A stretch of 64,000 nucleotides of DNA from Epiperipatus broadwayi (taxonomy: Eukaryota; Onychophora; Udeonychophora; Euonychophora; Peripatidae), in the NCBI GenBank assembly GCA_028023455.1, contig JAQFVV010001041.1:1-64000 (forward strand), read 5' to 3'. Below are positions 49,520 to 62,000 of this stretch, in pieces. Made by a program: the position numbers and the translations under genes. How positions within the stretch are numbered: the first letter of the stretch is position 1; each line of letters starts with the position of its first letter. Under the pieces are notes generated by a model. That model was not told the origin of the DNA and did no database searches. It worked only from the letters and a program-made list of their open reading frames with translations.

Positions 49520-50131
49520 TCAGTATTTTTTCCCTTCTCCCCAAGCAATCTTCACCTGGTCTATTTTTTCCATTATTAAGTCATCATTGTGTTCATTGGC
49601 AACTTGCACAGCCCCTATTGAACTATCTGTGCTATCCATTATAAATCCAACCACCTCCCCATTACATATGGCTTGTCTACTTTCATAGTTCAACTTCCAT
49701 TTATATTTGTATAAAAAGTCAGTTCCCAATAAGACATCACAAATCAAATTTTTCATGATTAAGAATACATGGGGGCAACTTACTCCATGCATTTTGATAT
49801 CCCACCATATTTGTTTGGGTTCAACCTTGGCCTTTCTGTTATTGGCCATCACCACTTGTACAGATTTCAATGGTAGAACAGGTATATTTGTTTGTTCTCT
49901 GGTGAGTTTATAATACAATATTTCTATTATAACAGAGACCTGACTCCCTGAATCAACAAGCACTTCTACTTTGGTTTGTCCTGCTGCTATCTGTATTTTC
50001 GGACAAGTTTGGCATGCATAACTCGGTACACGGTCCTCCCATGAACAAATTAGGTTTCCCATGTGTTTAGAATTCGGTTGCTGTCTAAATATTATGTATT
50101 TTCCATGGTCTACCTTTTTTCTCAAATCCAT
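49520..50131 (-). pseudogene. gypsy aspartic protease region
   Basis: A 203-codon frame. VEVLVDSGSQVSV at residues 55-67 contains the DSG-type active site, and CDVLLGTDFL at residues 131-140 is the conserved flap-end motif. The first 45 residues, with CQTC, may be the end of gag. The protease would process the polyprotein. The link to RT is broken between 49520 and 49364. Confidence 0.85.
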
Positions 50132-50139
50132 CTCATTTC

Positions 50140-50600
50140 CACACTTATTTCCATTTGACTCAATATCTTATATATTTCTTTAGATGGGTTGTCTCCTCCT
50201 TCCTCTAGCATCAATCTTATTTTTATTGGCAGGTTTCAGCAGACTATCTTCACAATCTATTTCTCTGACAAATTCTATGCTTCTAATATCTTGAGTGTGG
50301 CTACTTGACACCTAAAAAAATGCACATATTCCTCTGGTCCAACCTCTTGAAACTTTTCTCTTATCAATTGATATCTAATGTTGTCCTGCCTTTTTTTCAC
50401 TCCAGAAAGCTCTCTCCAGGGCTGTCTTGTAATCTAAAAATGTCTGCAGTCGGTGTAGCAATGAGTTCCACCAATCCATGGCCTGCCCTTCTAGGTGGTA
50501 AGACCCTATTATTGTTCTCACCTTGTCTGGTATTCCATGACCCACAAAGTATCTTCACAGACTCCTAAGGTCATCTACTGGCATCTCTTCCTTCTCCCCC
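50140..50600 (-). pseudogene. gypsy gag remnant
   Basis: Minus-strand translation around 50515-50400 gives YHLEGQAMDWWNSLLHRLQ, the L-x-G-x-A-x-x-WW core of Ty3/gypsy capsid (retrotransposon gag domain). ALERAFW follows, and frames break a few codons later. Gag would form the particle. The upstream N-terminus is not distinguishable from the leader. Confidence 0.7.
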
Positions 50601-51183
50601 CCCAAATACTTTTATTCTTATCAACTCCATCCTCTTTATGTGATGTATATATATATATTTCTTCTTTTTGCTCTCTATGTGCTAGGTTCTGAACCTCCAA
50701 ACCCCCAAAGCACAGTGCTGCCTCCTTCCCTGACTTCCTTACACCTTCAATATCTCTTAAGTATATATATACTTATACTTTTACTGTGGACCGATCGATA
50801 TTTCACTATATATTATTTCGACTTACACATTCTGCCCTATATAAAATCCTTGAGTAGTCTAATTTTGCCCACCCACTAATTCGACTTACTCTTGTTTTCC
50901 ATTTTTATAAAATTTCACTTTGAAAACTAGTACAGATAGACTATTGTTATTTCAAAACCTTGGTTTCAAAGTTAGTTTCAAATTCAGAAATTGTCAAAAT
51001 GATTATAAAAGTAAAGAGTGCAAAATATATTAAAAATCATAGCTACTGTATGGGTGTAAATTAAATATAATTCATTACTCAAATTTTTTTTAAAACAACA
51101 TTAATTTAATATATATAAAACAAATTTATTATTTATTTTTATTTAGTTATGACATCTTAAATTAAACCAGTGGCAGACACGTT
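50601..51183 (-). other. gypsy internal non-coding or decayed gag/leader
   Basis: No homology recognised; the open plus-strand frames at 50495-50879 are antisense chance. Confidence 0.5.
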
Positions 51184-52774
51184 AAAATGGATTAATTATA
51201 AAAGTTAACCACTTAAAAACACGTTTACTTTTTTTTTTAAATATCTGTCTTACTTTTTTTTTTTCAAAAAAAAATCAATCGCGAACAAGAAAAACATTTA
51301 CGTCCATTATTTACAAAAAAAAAAAAAAAATCCATAACAAACCGAAAGTTCTTTAAAACCAGTCTAACCTAAACTGATTACTTTATGAAAAGGCTTTTAT
51401 ATTCTGCACTCAGTTGGTATTTTTCATATAGCCTAAAAAGTTTTTTTTTTATTCTTATAAAACTTAATATTAACTATATCCAACTCTGCCAATATAATAT
51501 AGCTTCCATTTTTCTTTAATTTTTTTTTTTTAGCTAAAACAATAATGATCTGACAAAACCAATATGTATATATTTATAACCTGGCAACCCCAAGATAGTA
51601 TGCTCTGAAGCCAATAACTGCAAAAGAAAAATCAAGGAGGCGTATTTTGTTATCAGTGATAACAATGCCATCAATAGCTGTGACACGTGTTTTTCTATCT
51701 AAAAAAATGGACAAATTAATTTGCATTCGCATTTGCATATTTTATTAGTTAGCAACATTACATAAATGATTTATAACTTATGTTGGCCATTAATATGAGG
51801 GAAGGCCTCAAAAGTACTTAGCCTATTTAATTGTTTTGGTTTTTGCAGCTTCTTCATCAGTGGGTAAATCACTTTTATATGCTATTATTTTCTTAAAAAA
51901 ACTTCATGCTAATTTCTTTTATATTTTTCTTTCCCTCATTGACCTACTTCTCTTCGATGACCTTTCATTGGGATGCCATTGTAAAATGGATTAATTATAA
52001 AAGTTAACCACTTAAAAACACGTTTACTTTTTTTTTTAAATATCTGTCTTACTTTTTTTTTTTTTCAAAAAAAAAATCAATCGCAGACAAGAAAAACATT
52101 TACGTCCATTATTTACAAAAAAAAATCCATAACAAACTGAAAGTTCTTTAAAACCAGTCTAACCTAAACTGATTACTTTATGAAAAGGCTTTTATATTCT
52201 GAACTCAGTTGGTATTTTTCATATAGCCTAAAAAGTTTTTTTTTTTATTCTTATAAAACTTAATATTAACTATATCCAACTCTGCCAATACAATATAGCT
52301 TCCATTTTTCTTTAATTTTTTTCTTTTAGCTAAAACAATAATGATCTGACAAAACCAATATGTATATATTTATAACCTGGCAACACCAAGATAGTATGCT
52401 CTGAAGCCAATAACTGCAAAAGAAAAATCAAGGAGGCATATTTTGTTATCAGTGATAACAATGCCATCAATAGCTGCAACACGTGTTTTTCTATCTAAAA
52501 AATGGACAAATTAATTTGCATTCACACTTGCATATTTTATTAGTTAGCAACATTACATAAATGATTTATAACTTATGTTGGCCATTAATATGAGGGAAGG
52601 CCTCAAAAGAACTCAGCCTATTTAATTGTTTTGGTTTTTGCAGCTTCTTCATCAGTGGGTAAATCACTTTTACATGTTATTATTTTCTTAAAAAAACTTC
52701 ATGCTAATTTCTTTTATATTTTTCTTTCCCTCATTGACCTACTTCTCTTCGATGACCTTTCATTGGGATGCCAT
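51184..52774 (-). repeat. Tandem duplication of the gypsy leader (about 799 bp, two copies)
   Basis: Unit one is 51184-51982 and unit two 51983-52774. They share the entire sequence from AAAATGGATTAATTATAAAA to GGGATGCCATTGTAA with about 2-3 percent difference by eye, much less than between the LTRs in their first 100 bp. The unit ends at the LTR boundary and includes the primer-binding-site candidate, so this site occurs twice. Confidence 0.9.
52756..52773 (-). promoter_or_regulatory. Candidate primer-binding site
   Basis: One base inside the 5' LTR end, the minus strand reads TGGCATCCCAATGAAAGG. A TGG start next to the LTR is what a tRNA 3'-CCA primer would need. I cannot name the tRNA. 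A second copy lies at about 51960-51977. Confidence 0.5.
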
Positions 52775-54420
52775 TGTAATGGGTCCAACCTTTTACATAA
52801 GTTTCTTGAAATACTCGTCTTTACGCGAGTATGAACATGTATATCTATATACACGTATGAACAAAATATAAGTCCTATACATATATAATTTTTTTTGATA
52901 TCATACACAGTATATTTATGGATATCTAACTAAAGACTCCAAGTGCCAATCTCACCTGTAGGTAAGAATGATACTCGTCAATATGGAAGTATGTAATAGG
53001 ATGATAAAATCACCTGGCCTGCGGCTAGCTTTCTCAAAGCGGGTGGTAAAATTACTGGCAGTAAATCTAACCATCTCTTTTTTTTTCTTTTAAAAAAAAA
53101 ACTCAAAACATAACAAAAAAAAACCATTCATCATTTTATACATATTTATTAGTAATAATATTTACATAAGTCAAATCAATTCTGTTTTTTTTTATTTATT
53201 TATCAAAGATTCATATCAGTTTTCCCTTTTGTTAGTTTATTCTTTTCCTTTTTTGCCAAAACCCACACATACACACAAGTACACTATAACATGTATGTTG
53301 TGACCAAAATTTAATTATGGAAGAATTAATGCTAATAATGACAGTATGAAATAATTCAAACTCTCCATGCAAAAAGAAAAAGAAAATTTAAGTTCACAAT
53401 TGGGTAAAATAACAGTTTTCTGAATTACTTGGAGTAAGCTTACTAAGAGGGGTCACATATATAGCATATAGAAAAAGGTACCTGTGTTTTCCCCAGGGAA
53501 TTGATTGGATTCACCTGGTGAAAGTGAAATCTCCGGTCCTTGGACAATGAATGGACTTTTTGAAGTTCGGATTCCATGGCTGAATTCTAATTATTTATTT
53601 ATTGCTTTACACATCTCATGATGATCCAACATTTACTTATTGAGGTGATTTTCCAGGCTTGACATCCTTCTCTGATGTTGGCAGCTGCTATACATTCAGG
53701 GGAAGGATTCAAACACCCTGCATGTTGAAGTTTCTACCCCAGCCTGATCATATTTTATCAGTATCTAATGTTGATCTCTGGATTCTTATTTTTGTATATA
53801 AGTCTAAAGTCTGCTTTCTTCCACTCCCAAACTTATATTAATTAATTCTTTTTTTTTTTTAATTATAAAATCTATCTTTCTTTTCAAATCAGGAATTGCC
53901 AACTCTGCCCCTTCTCTTAATTCTTTTTTTCATTCATTTTCCTTTTTCCATTTCTAATTAACATTCATTGTGCCTTTGTTGGAATGTACCGTAAAAGCTT
54001 TTTACATCTTTTTTTTTTCTAATTGGTATTTAATTAGAACTTGACATTCCAAGGTTTTTTTATAAGTCACTCTCATTGTTATGCAAATCACCATCTTCCA
54101 TCTTGGTATTTATAGTTTAATATATATTTTTAAAAGTTTATTAAACCAAATGTTTTTATTTTTATTTTGTGAATTTTTATATTTAATTGATTCAAAGCGC
54201 ACTCATACATATACATAGCAGTGAGTATAGCTGGGTTTGGCAAAAGAAAAAAAATCAGAGCATGTGTATACCTCCCATACCTCTTTTATGAGCTTTTTCA
54301 TTGAAATAATTAAATCTACAATTCAATACGACCACACAAAATGACCGTTGATTATACATCAACTTGTAAATATTGGTTTTGTTAGTAAAGTAATATATAT
54401 ATATTTTTAATAATATGTTA

Positions 54421-54665
54421 GTAATAATATATATATATATATATTTTAATAATACATTAATAGTAATAATAAAAAGTCAGATGTCACATGACTTATAGTG
54501 TCCCAACTCCTCACTGAAGAGACCCATAGGTCGAAACTGGTCTGGGGATGGGGACAATCTAAGATAAAGATGATTTGAATGCCTTCTCTTGTAGTAGCAT
54601 TTATCATAATAAAAAACAAAACAAAATAAAAGCTTGTTTAGAGTTATAGCATGCTCTTAAGTTTA
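54421..54665 (+). mobile_element. Hammerhead-bearing short retroelement inserted in the LTR
   Basis: This segment is absent from the 3' LTR, so it is an insertion. It is flanked by the 12-bp direct repeat AATAATATGTTA (54409-54420 and 54666-54677), a target-site duplication. The 245-bp insert has an AT-repeat left part, the hammerhead ribozyme fold at 54499-54556, and an A-rich right part (AATAAAAAACAAAACAAAAT near 54609). There is no coding capacity. Animal Penelope-like elements and retrozymes carry hammerheads of this design, so a non-autonomous member is the best guess. Confidence 0.75.
54499..54556 (+). ncRNA. Type I hammerhead ribozyme candidate
   Basis: A self-cleaving RNA motif. The outer stem I pairs TGTCCC with GGGACA. 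An internal loop AAC/TG follows, then the inner stem I pairs TCCTCA with TGGGGA (one G-U). The core is CTGAAGA (54514-54520), where only the non-conserved position 7 differs from CTGATGA. Stem II is GACC-CATA-GGTC, the second core strand is GAAA (54533-54536), and a two-pair stem III (AC/GT with loop TG) precedes the cleavage position after C54542 (GTC before T). All invariant residues are present. The tiny stem III is typical of animal retroelement hammerheads, thought to act as dimers. Activity is not demonstrated. Confidence 0.8.
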
Positions 54666-54738
54666 AATAATATGTTAAGTATACGAATACGTATTTATCT
54701 AACTATCGTAACAGGGTTAGATTATACCTGCCCTGTTG

Positions 54739-54740
<2 letters not shown>

Positions 54741-54769
<29 letters not shown>

Positions 54770-55137
54770 ACATTTAATTATTCTATTTGTTAAACAATTA
54801 TTATTTTATCCCTGGTAAATTATTGATTTGTTTGTTCACTCTCATATATAGATATAACTATATATATATATATATATTAACTCAGATATTTTAAATAAAT
54901 ATTTTAACAAAATTTTCTTCTAGAATACTTGGAAAAAACAAATTCCATTTTAGTTATTTCAGGTTTCTCTCAAAGACTAGATTGTCTTTGAAGGAAATGT
55001 CAATTTTCCTTACTAGGTTTCCATTATATTATAGTTCAGATAAGATATTATATATATATATATATCACTTTTTAATAAAAAAATTTAATGCTTAATGCAT
55101 TATTTTAACTGAAATAATAGACATATATTACATATAG
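54741..55137. other. AT-rich spacer with (AT)n runs
   Basis: (AT)n at 54741-54768, 54857-54877 and 55051-55065. No gene. Confidence 0.7.
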
Positions 55138-58100
55138 CAGGTGTGGCCAAGACATCAACGTGGTCAACCAGTCAACTGCAAGGTCTCTGGAAGTCAATAG
55201 CAAAGCTGACATGAGCATTGATAAATTATAGTGATAAATTTACAGCTGATTTGAATGTAAAAAATAATAAAAAATAAAAAAGTAAAAATTCAAAATTATT
55301 CTTGTTTAAAAATAGTTAAATTTAAAATATTACCTCTTGTAATGTCAATCTCAAAATTGAACCAAGGTTGGAAGAAGCTGAATAGAATTAAATTATTTTT
55401 GTATAATGCTAGAGCTAAAATACTTAGAAATATTTAATTGCCATTTTCCTGAGGAGAAATGAAAATAACTTGTCCTGCAGAAACAAAGATTTTAATGAAC
55501 TAATTTTAAAACAAAGAAGTTGTGAACTTTTTAAAACATTTTGTCTAGCTAGCAAATAATTGCCAAGGAGATTCAAAAAGAAAACAGGACTTTTTTTATG
55601 TATGAAAAAAAATAGGTATCAACACAAGAAACAAACTTTATTTTTATTTATTGTTGTTATGTATTTTTTTTCTCTCTAGCAAATTTTTGATGCCACACTA
55701 GGAAGGAGATGGGTTTTAAATTTCCTTTCTCATACTTACTTATTATTATACAAGTGAATCAAAAAATACAAAAAACAAAAATTTTATAAAAATCAAAAAA
55801 TAAATTCATGATTTATTATATTTTGATAAAAATATTGATTGATTAACTTTAATTTTGTATAAGTTATAAAGCCATGTTTTATTACTCCAAAAAAAGAACA
55901 GAAAGGAAGTTAAATATAGAAAGGTATTTTAATTAAAGAGCAATGAAAAAAGATTGCTAAAAGATAAAATAAAATGGGAATGATAATTCAGTAAATATAG
56001 CATTGTTTAATCAGAGCAGAAAGCTATTTTTAAAACTAATTAAACAAAAGAGTAAAGAAGAATTATTAGTACAATTAATATCAAAAAGACTAATTATGGT
56101 GAAAGGAATGTGCATATATGCAATTAAAGCTTAATGGATATTTTTTGGGAAAAAGACTTAACTCTATCATGGAATAGTCTGAAGCAAGATAATGATCATC
56201 AATTGTAATATTAATACCAATATGAAATAATAATAAATATAAATAGTGTGTGCAGAAGAGTGGTATGCATTTTTACTTTTCGTGAATGCTTCTACCTCCT
56301 GTCACATACATACATACATTGAACTTTTGAAAAAGGATTTAGAATGAAAGCTGTTCAGAAAGTTATAGCAATTTTCCATCATCAGGTAAATGTTCCAGAA
56401 ACCATGTCTCTATAGGTACCAATAGTTAGATAGGGCTAAAACAGATCACAATTTTTTTTATTTCTGTAAACCTAATGGGCTCCAGTAGGATTATGCAGAG
56501 AAAGGCTGTGAGTATAAATAACTTGAAAATATTTTAATTCAAGCTTAAGAATAATGTATTTCTGGAAAATAGCAATTAGAATCAAAGACTTATTGATCGC
56601 ATTTGTAAATGCCAAACTTTTAGAGATCTGTGTTTAAAAATTAATAAATATTTTTTCATCTGTCCTAGTGATAATTTTCTTCACACTTGTATTATTATTT
56701 TTTTGTTATTTGTTGGCAAGTGAATACACAACAGGATTACAATGAATAAACCAAGTACAAGTGTGAAAAAACTAAAAATGTATCAATATCATAAAGAATG
56801 GGAAGATTATTTTTTTATTATGATGAAAAACAAATATATATTATTTGCAGCATGCATGTGGCTTTACCAAAGAAAAACAATATTGAAAGACATTTTTGCA
56901 CTGTTCATAAAAATTATGAAAATGATTATCCATGGTGCATTGCATTAAGAAAAGCTAAAGACACAACTCACAATGCAGCAAATATTTTTTACCAAGTACA
57001 ATACAAGCTTGAAATCTGCTATGATTACATCATTCAAAGTTGCTGAAACTTTAATTAAACACAATGTAAGCCCTTTTAAGATGGACAAATATGGAAAGAA
57101 GCCATCATCAAAGCTGGTGAAATATTATTTGAAAATTTTAATAATAAATCTGAAATAATGACTTCTATCAACAAAATGTCTTTATCATGAAACACAATCA
57201 TGCATAGGACAAAAACTAGTCAAAATCTTGGAAAAGACTTTATTAATGATTGTAATTTTTTATCATTACAGTTTGATGAGTCTACTGATTATGCAAGTAC
57301 TGTGCAATTATGTATTTTTATTCAGATGGATTTTGATGATATGTCAGCCACAGAAGAATTATAAACAATTATTCAATTCAAATAAGAACAAAAAGTCAAG
57401 ATGTCTATGATTTATTCAAGACTTACATTGTACAAATGAATTTTGTAACTCACAAATTAGTATCAATAATTACTGATGGAACTTCTGCAATGTTTGACAG
57501 TAAAATTGATTTTATTCTGTGTAAAAACAATACTAAAATACCTAGTTTTATGAACTATCATTGTATTATACATTAGCATGATTTGTGTTCAAACGTATTG
57601 AAATTTAATCATGTTATGAATGTTGCCTTCAAAATTGTTAATAAAATAAGATCAAAAAGCTTATTACCCCATCAATTCTGGGATTTTCTAAAAAAATGTG
57701 AGAGTGAACATAGTGAATTATTACATACTAATGTAAGAAAAGTTGAGTAAAATTTTTAATCAGATTCAGAGAGCTTCTACCACAAATAAGATCATTTTAA
57801 GGAACTAAAAGTGATTCTTATCCACAACTGAATAACAAAGAATGACTTTTTGACCTCACTCTTTTCCATGATATTATAAAAAAACTAAATAACTTAAATG
57901 TAGAACTACAGGAAAAAGATAAATAATAATAGTTATGATAAGTCATTTAAGGAAAAATTAAGTATGTTTGTAATACAACTGAATCATTGTAAATTAAAAC
58001 AATTCAAAAATATGGTTGATGAGTCTAAAGATAAAAAGAATCTAATCTACAACAAATATGTTGAAAATATAATATTCCTCATAAAAGAATTTGAAGGGAA

Positions 58101-59065
58101 CATTTGTGGAATTTGACAAACTTGAAGATATTGCTAGCTTTTTGTTTTATCAATTTAATGTTAACATCAATATCAAAAATATCACTATGAAATTAAATGA
58201 ATTTGTACTTACAAATTCAGTGAGCCTCAAACGAAAAATAGTAAACATTAAATGTGACATATATTTAAAATAAATGGCTTCAAATGAGAAGTTCTGGATA
58301 TTAATAAGCAGGGATAAATATTCAAATATTTGGAGAGTTGCTGCAAATTTCAATGCATTTTTTGGTTCAACACATTTGTATGAATCAGCATTTTCCTGCA
58401 TGAATGCAGTAAAAACTAAACATAAGTCACAATCTTGTTTAAGAATTAGTTTAAGTTCATACAAGACATATTTTGACAAACTTGGCAAAACTATGCAATG
58501 CCAAGTGTTATCAAAATAAAAATATTATTATTTTTACTTTGTAATTGTTTTTTTGTTTTTTTTTTTGCAAAATTTGCATCTAATTTATTTTAATACAATT
58601 CTAAAACAATTTCCTTTTTTTTTCTCTTGGAATTTTTTTTAAAATTCAGGACCAACTCTAGAAAATAATAAGTTATAGGTAATTTAATAATTGTAATTTA
58701 ATACATATTTTATAAAGTGACATGGACAAATTCTAATACTAGAAAGAGCTGAGGTGATTTAATAGTAGTCATAGTAAAATGTTTTCTACTGTTAGTATCT
58801 TAATAGAAAAAAAATTAATCAGTTTGTATCTTGTAAAAACATCACCAATATTTGTGAATACCTAAAAAGCCCTTATAAAAATACACTAATTCCTATGTAC
58901 ATTCCTAAAAAAGCTTGGACTTCATGCCATTATTCTTTTCCATTTTGGCAAAAATAACATGTTTTTTTTGGTTTCCAGTTCGAAGTCCTCAAAAAATGTA
59001 GTCATCCTCAGGTACACTTTCACCAAAAAAGTAGGCCACAACATCTAAAAGTTTGGCCACACCTG
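55138..59065 (+). mobile_element. hAT transposon with decayed transposase (3.9 kb)
   Basis: Terminal inverted repeats CAGGTGTGGCCAA and TTGGCCACACCTG are flanked by 8-bp target duplications ACATATAG (55130-55137) and ATATACAG (59066-59073), which match at six of eight positions. The transposase remnant is at 56742-58519. Flanking internal sequence is AT-rich and non-coding. Terminal bases and target length fit hAT elements of the Charlie/ZBED-GTF2IRD2-like group. Confidence 0.9.
56742..58519 (+). pseudogene. hAT transposase (ZBED/GTF2IRD2-like) remnant
   Basis: Starts MNKPSTSVKKLKMYQYHKEW. After an early frameshift it gives HVALPKKNNIERHFCTVHKNY, a BED-type finger with HX4H but a missing Cys of the CxxC pair. 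SFKVAETLIKH near 57030 and LQFDESTDYASTVQL near 57266 (the DDE-region DES motif) follow. The C-terminal hAT dimerisation region is at 58274-58519, with NAFFGSTHLYESAFSCMN, in its own open frame. At least four frameshifts or stops separate the parts. It would cut and paste the element; here it is inactive. Length before decay was about 590 residues, normal for the group. Confidence 0.85.
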
Positions 59066-59073
59066 ATATACAG

Positions 59074-62000
59074 AGACTGATTAATAAGAATATTTCAGTT
59101 TAAAATCACATATTTATATATCCTTTATTTGTTTACATATTAATGAGATCATTGATCTAGATACTGCCATTAACATGCAACTCAAAGTTTATCCTTTTTA
59201 CTTAAAAGATAAATATTGCACCTTAATTAGAGTTCATTTGAATAAACCACCATTCCCAAACAATATGTCTTCTTTTAAATTTTAAAACAAAATGATTACA
59301 ATGACTTTTAATTTCTTCTTTAAAAATTAAAATAAAATATATTTGTTTGTTTTTAAAATACTGTTACAAATAATGTATTTTTGAATAACAAATATTACTT
59401 TAAAACATTCACAATTTAAAATCCATATATAGACATATAGGTATATACACACTTGAGAATGTAATTTGTCATTTACTTATTTAAATTGATTGTCTTTAAA
59501 ATATGCGAATATATAAAATATTACTGTCTTTAGATTTATAGTTTTATAATAAGATTTTGAGTTTAATGTATATTATTTTTAAAAGATAAAAAAAACAAAA
59601 ACAAATCATGAATTACTTTGTATTTTGAGTGTGTCTTTATTACTTTTAAAATTAAAATAAAACATTTCTTAATAACTTTAAACAATTATTAATATATAAA
59701 ATCATCACAATATTTTTTATATGTTAAGGCCTAGCTTAAATTTAGTATAGAACAGTATAATATAGACATCCAAAACTCACATCAAACATTTTTGTTATTC
59801 TTTGTCATTTTCTTCACTCTCACTTTTTTTGGATAAGAATGAATATTAGTTTTTGAATGGCTGCTAATTGATAGACATCTCTAAGAATTTTACATACAAA
59901 AAAGCAATAAAAAAAGCATTATTATTAGGCTGACAATTGTTGAAAAGTTGAGATTCCAAGTTTCCCAACTTTTTTCTACCCTCTTTTAAAAATAATTACA
60001 TTTTTTTTTTTTACCTATGCTGGATGGTTAATGAAGTGTGCATTGTCTAATTAAGCAAAATAAAAATTCTAATACCTAAATTTTTTTTAAATTCTACTCA
60101 GTTTTCATTTTATGGTAGATTCACTTTTATAATAACACAAGGTCCTACTATAATATATATTGTTTTTATTTAAATTGGTTTAAAAATGAGCTTTTTTCAC
60201 TAAAGTAGGATGTTCATTTTGAATGGAGACATTTTGTCTATATCTGGAATTGTAAAAAGGATCTTTTTTCTTCAGGCATAATGCTAATACATGTTACTCC
60301 AAAATTATAGCAGTAAGTGGCTAACATTTTTAATCTTTGGAAACATTTCTTCAAAATCAAGTTAAGCAAATATTATAAGCTTCTCTTAAGATTGTGTTTG
60401 CTTCTTATTTTTAACAAATATTGATTGAAATTTATAAGAAGGTTTATTCTCTACAATTTTTTTGTGGAAAAAAATATCTAAAAAATATTTTCATAGTTTT
60501 CAATCAAAAATTATGAAAAAAATTAAAAACCATCACTTGCACAATGTGAGAAATGGAAAAAACTTTACTCTTTTAACACAGTGCTGAAAATGGAACTTTT
60601 GGAGTACTAAAATATTTGTCAATTAGCCCTATTTTTAGGCTAGTATTATGTACTTAAATGAAAACAATCAATTTTAGAACCTTGGTCAGATATGACTAAT
60701 TATAGATTTGTTCCAGAATACATATTGCGAACATGTAGTGTTTGTATATCTTACCAAGGTCATTTTAATGCACTGGTATCACCATTCATCTCATCAGAAC
60801 ACAATACATTTTTACCTAAGAAAACATTCATCTGAAAACACACACACACATGTAATTTATGTATTGAAACACACTTAGTCAGAATTCTTAAGAAAAAAAC
60901 TTTAGCATAGTAATAGGTTTTTGCAACATTATTTCTTATCAGCAGTCTCTCAGTACAGATATTAGCACATATTCCTGTTTGTACATAAACTAATGGCTGT
61001 CTCATAGATAATTTAGCTAGTCGTCTATATAATAGCTATTAAATTGGTATATAGATAGTTTTAGAGAGTGAACAAGAAAAGAAAGTCACAAAACCAATTA
61101 GTAATTGACTAGCCTAGAGAACAATGATTTTATGTTAAATAACACATAACTTTTTTATCTATATAATTTAAAATAGTGTTATAAATGGGTCCAAATTATT
61201 TCTTTATCATTTAATGCTTTTTTAAACATGAAATACGACATGCAAGTTTAAACACCAGTGGTGGTTGGTCCATAAATGCTGTGGCTGCTCAGAACCCCCA
61301 GAAAAAAAAATTGGAAAATTAATTATTAAATTTGTGCTTTAAAATATCAATAATATGACAATCAGTCAATATTTTGCATAATTATTATGTAAATACAATT
61401 AATAACACTGTTTTAAAAAGAATTATTTTAACCCACGCTTTGAGATTCTATTCAAAGATGATAATTATAGCTTTGTCAAAAACATCATATTTGGTGAATT
61501 TTAGTAAGATCCATTGAGATTTGTTTGTTTTTAATCAATGCATAAAACTTGCACCATTGAAGCTTCTCAGTATCAGCGTCAGGAGTTATTTGAGAGTTAT
61601 ATATTTGTCTATTCTGCTTTCTCTTCAGAATGAATAATTTTTTATTGCTTTTATTTAGGATGAGCAATAAAATATTCTTGGTTTTTTTCTTCTTGTAATT
61701 AACATTTATAAATTAACGAATAAATATTTATTACAGAAAAATAAAATAAAAAGATAAAATGAATATTATTTTCCCTCTTTTCTTCCATAGCGTAAGCTTG
61801 TGGTTAAACACCTGTAGAGGTCCCTACTATCGCATTTTACACGCATATTTTAGAGGTTATAGCCTCAGTAAATATTACATACTTATTATAATAAGTGTTA
61901 GTGTTGAATATATAAAAAAAATTACATTTTCTCAATTGACATTATGTAAAAAAATTGAAGTAAAAAATAAAGGTCCTTCTATTCCGGATATTATTATTTA

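Larger units (their letters stand above)
45394..54740 (-). mobile_element. Ty3/gypsy-like LTR retrotransposon, complete but inactive (9.3 kb)
   Basis: Two direct LTRs bracket gag-protease-RT-RNase H-integrase remnants in the Ty3/gypsy order, all on the minus strand. The element starts TG and ends CA and is flanked by ATAT (45390-45393 and 54741-54744), a 4-bp target duplication that is however embedded in AT-rich sequence. A polypurine tract precedes the 3' LTR and a TGG-starting primer-binding-site candidate follows the 5' LTR. Frames are broken in every domain. The LTR copies differ at roughly one in twelve bases over the first 100 bp by eye, so the insertion is old. I see no envelope gene. 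Confidence 0.9.
52775..54740 (-). repeat. 5' LTR of the gypsy-like element, with insertion
   Basis: 1966 bp, about 257 bp longer than the 3' LTR because of the insertion at 54421-54665 and its duplicated target. Otherwise colinear with the 3' LTR. Confidence 0.9.

Noticed and set aside
50305-50879. Plus-strand ORFs opposite gypsy gag
   Set aside because: Antisense to recognisable gag sequence; no domain.
51845-51875. Minus-strand CTGATGAAGAAGCTGC in the gypsy leader (also near 52640), hammerhead-like
   Set aside because: The GAAA strand reads AAAA, stem II does not pair and no downstream stem I strand exists.
58150-58488. 112-codon minus-strand ORF inside the hAT element
   Set aside because: Antisense shadow of the transposase C-terminus.
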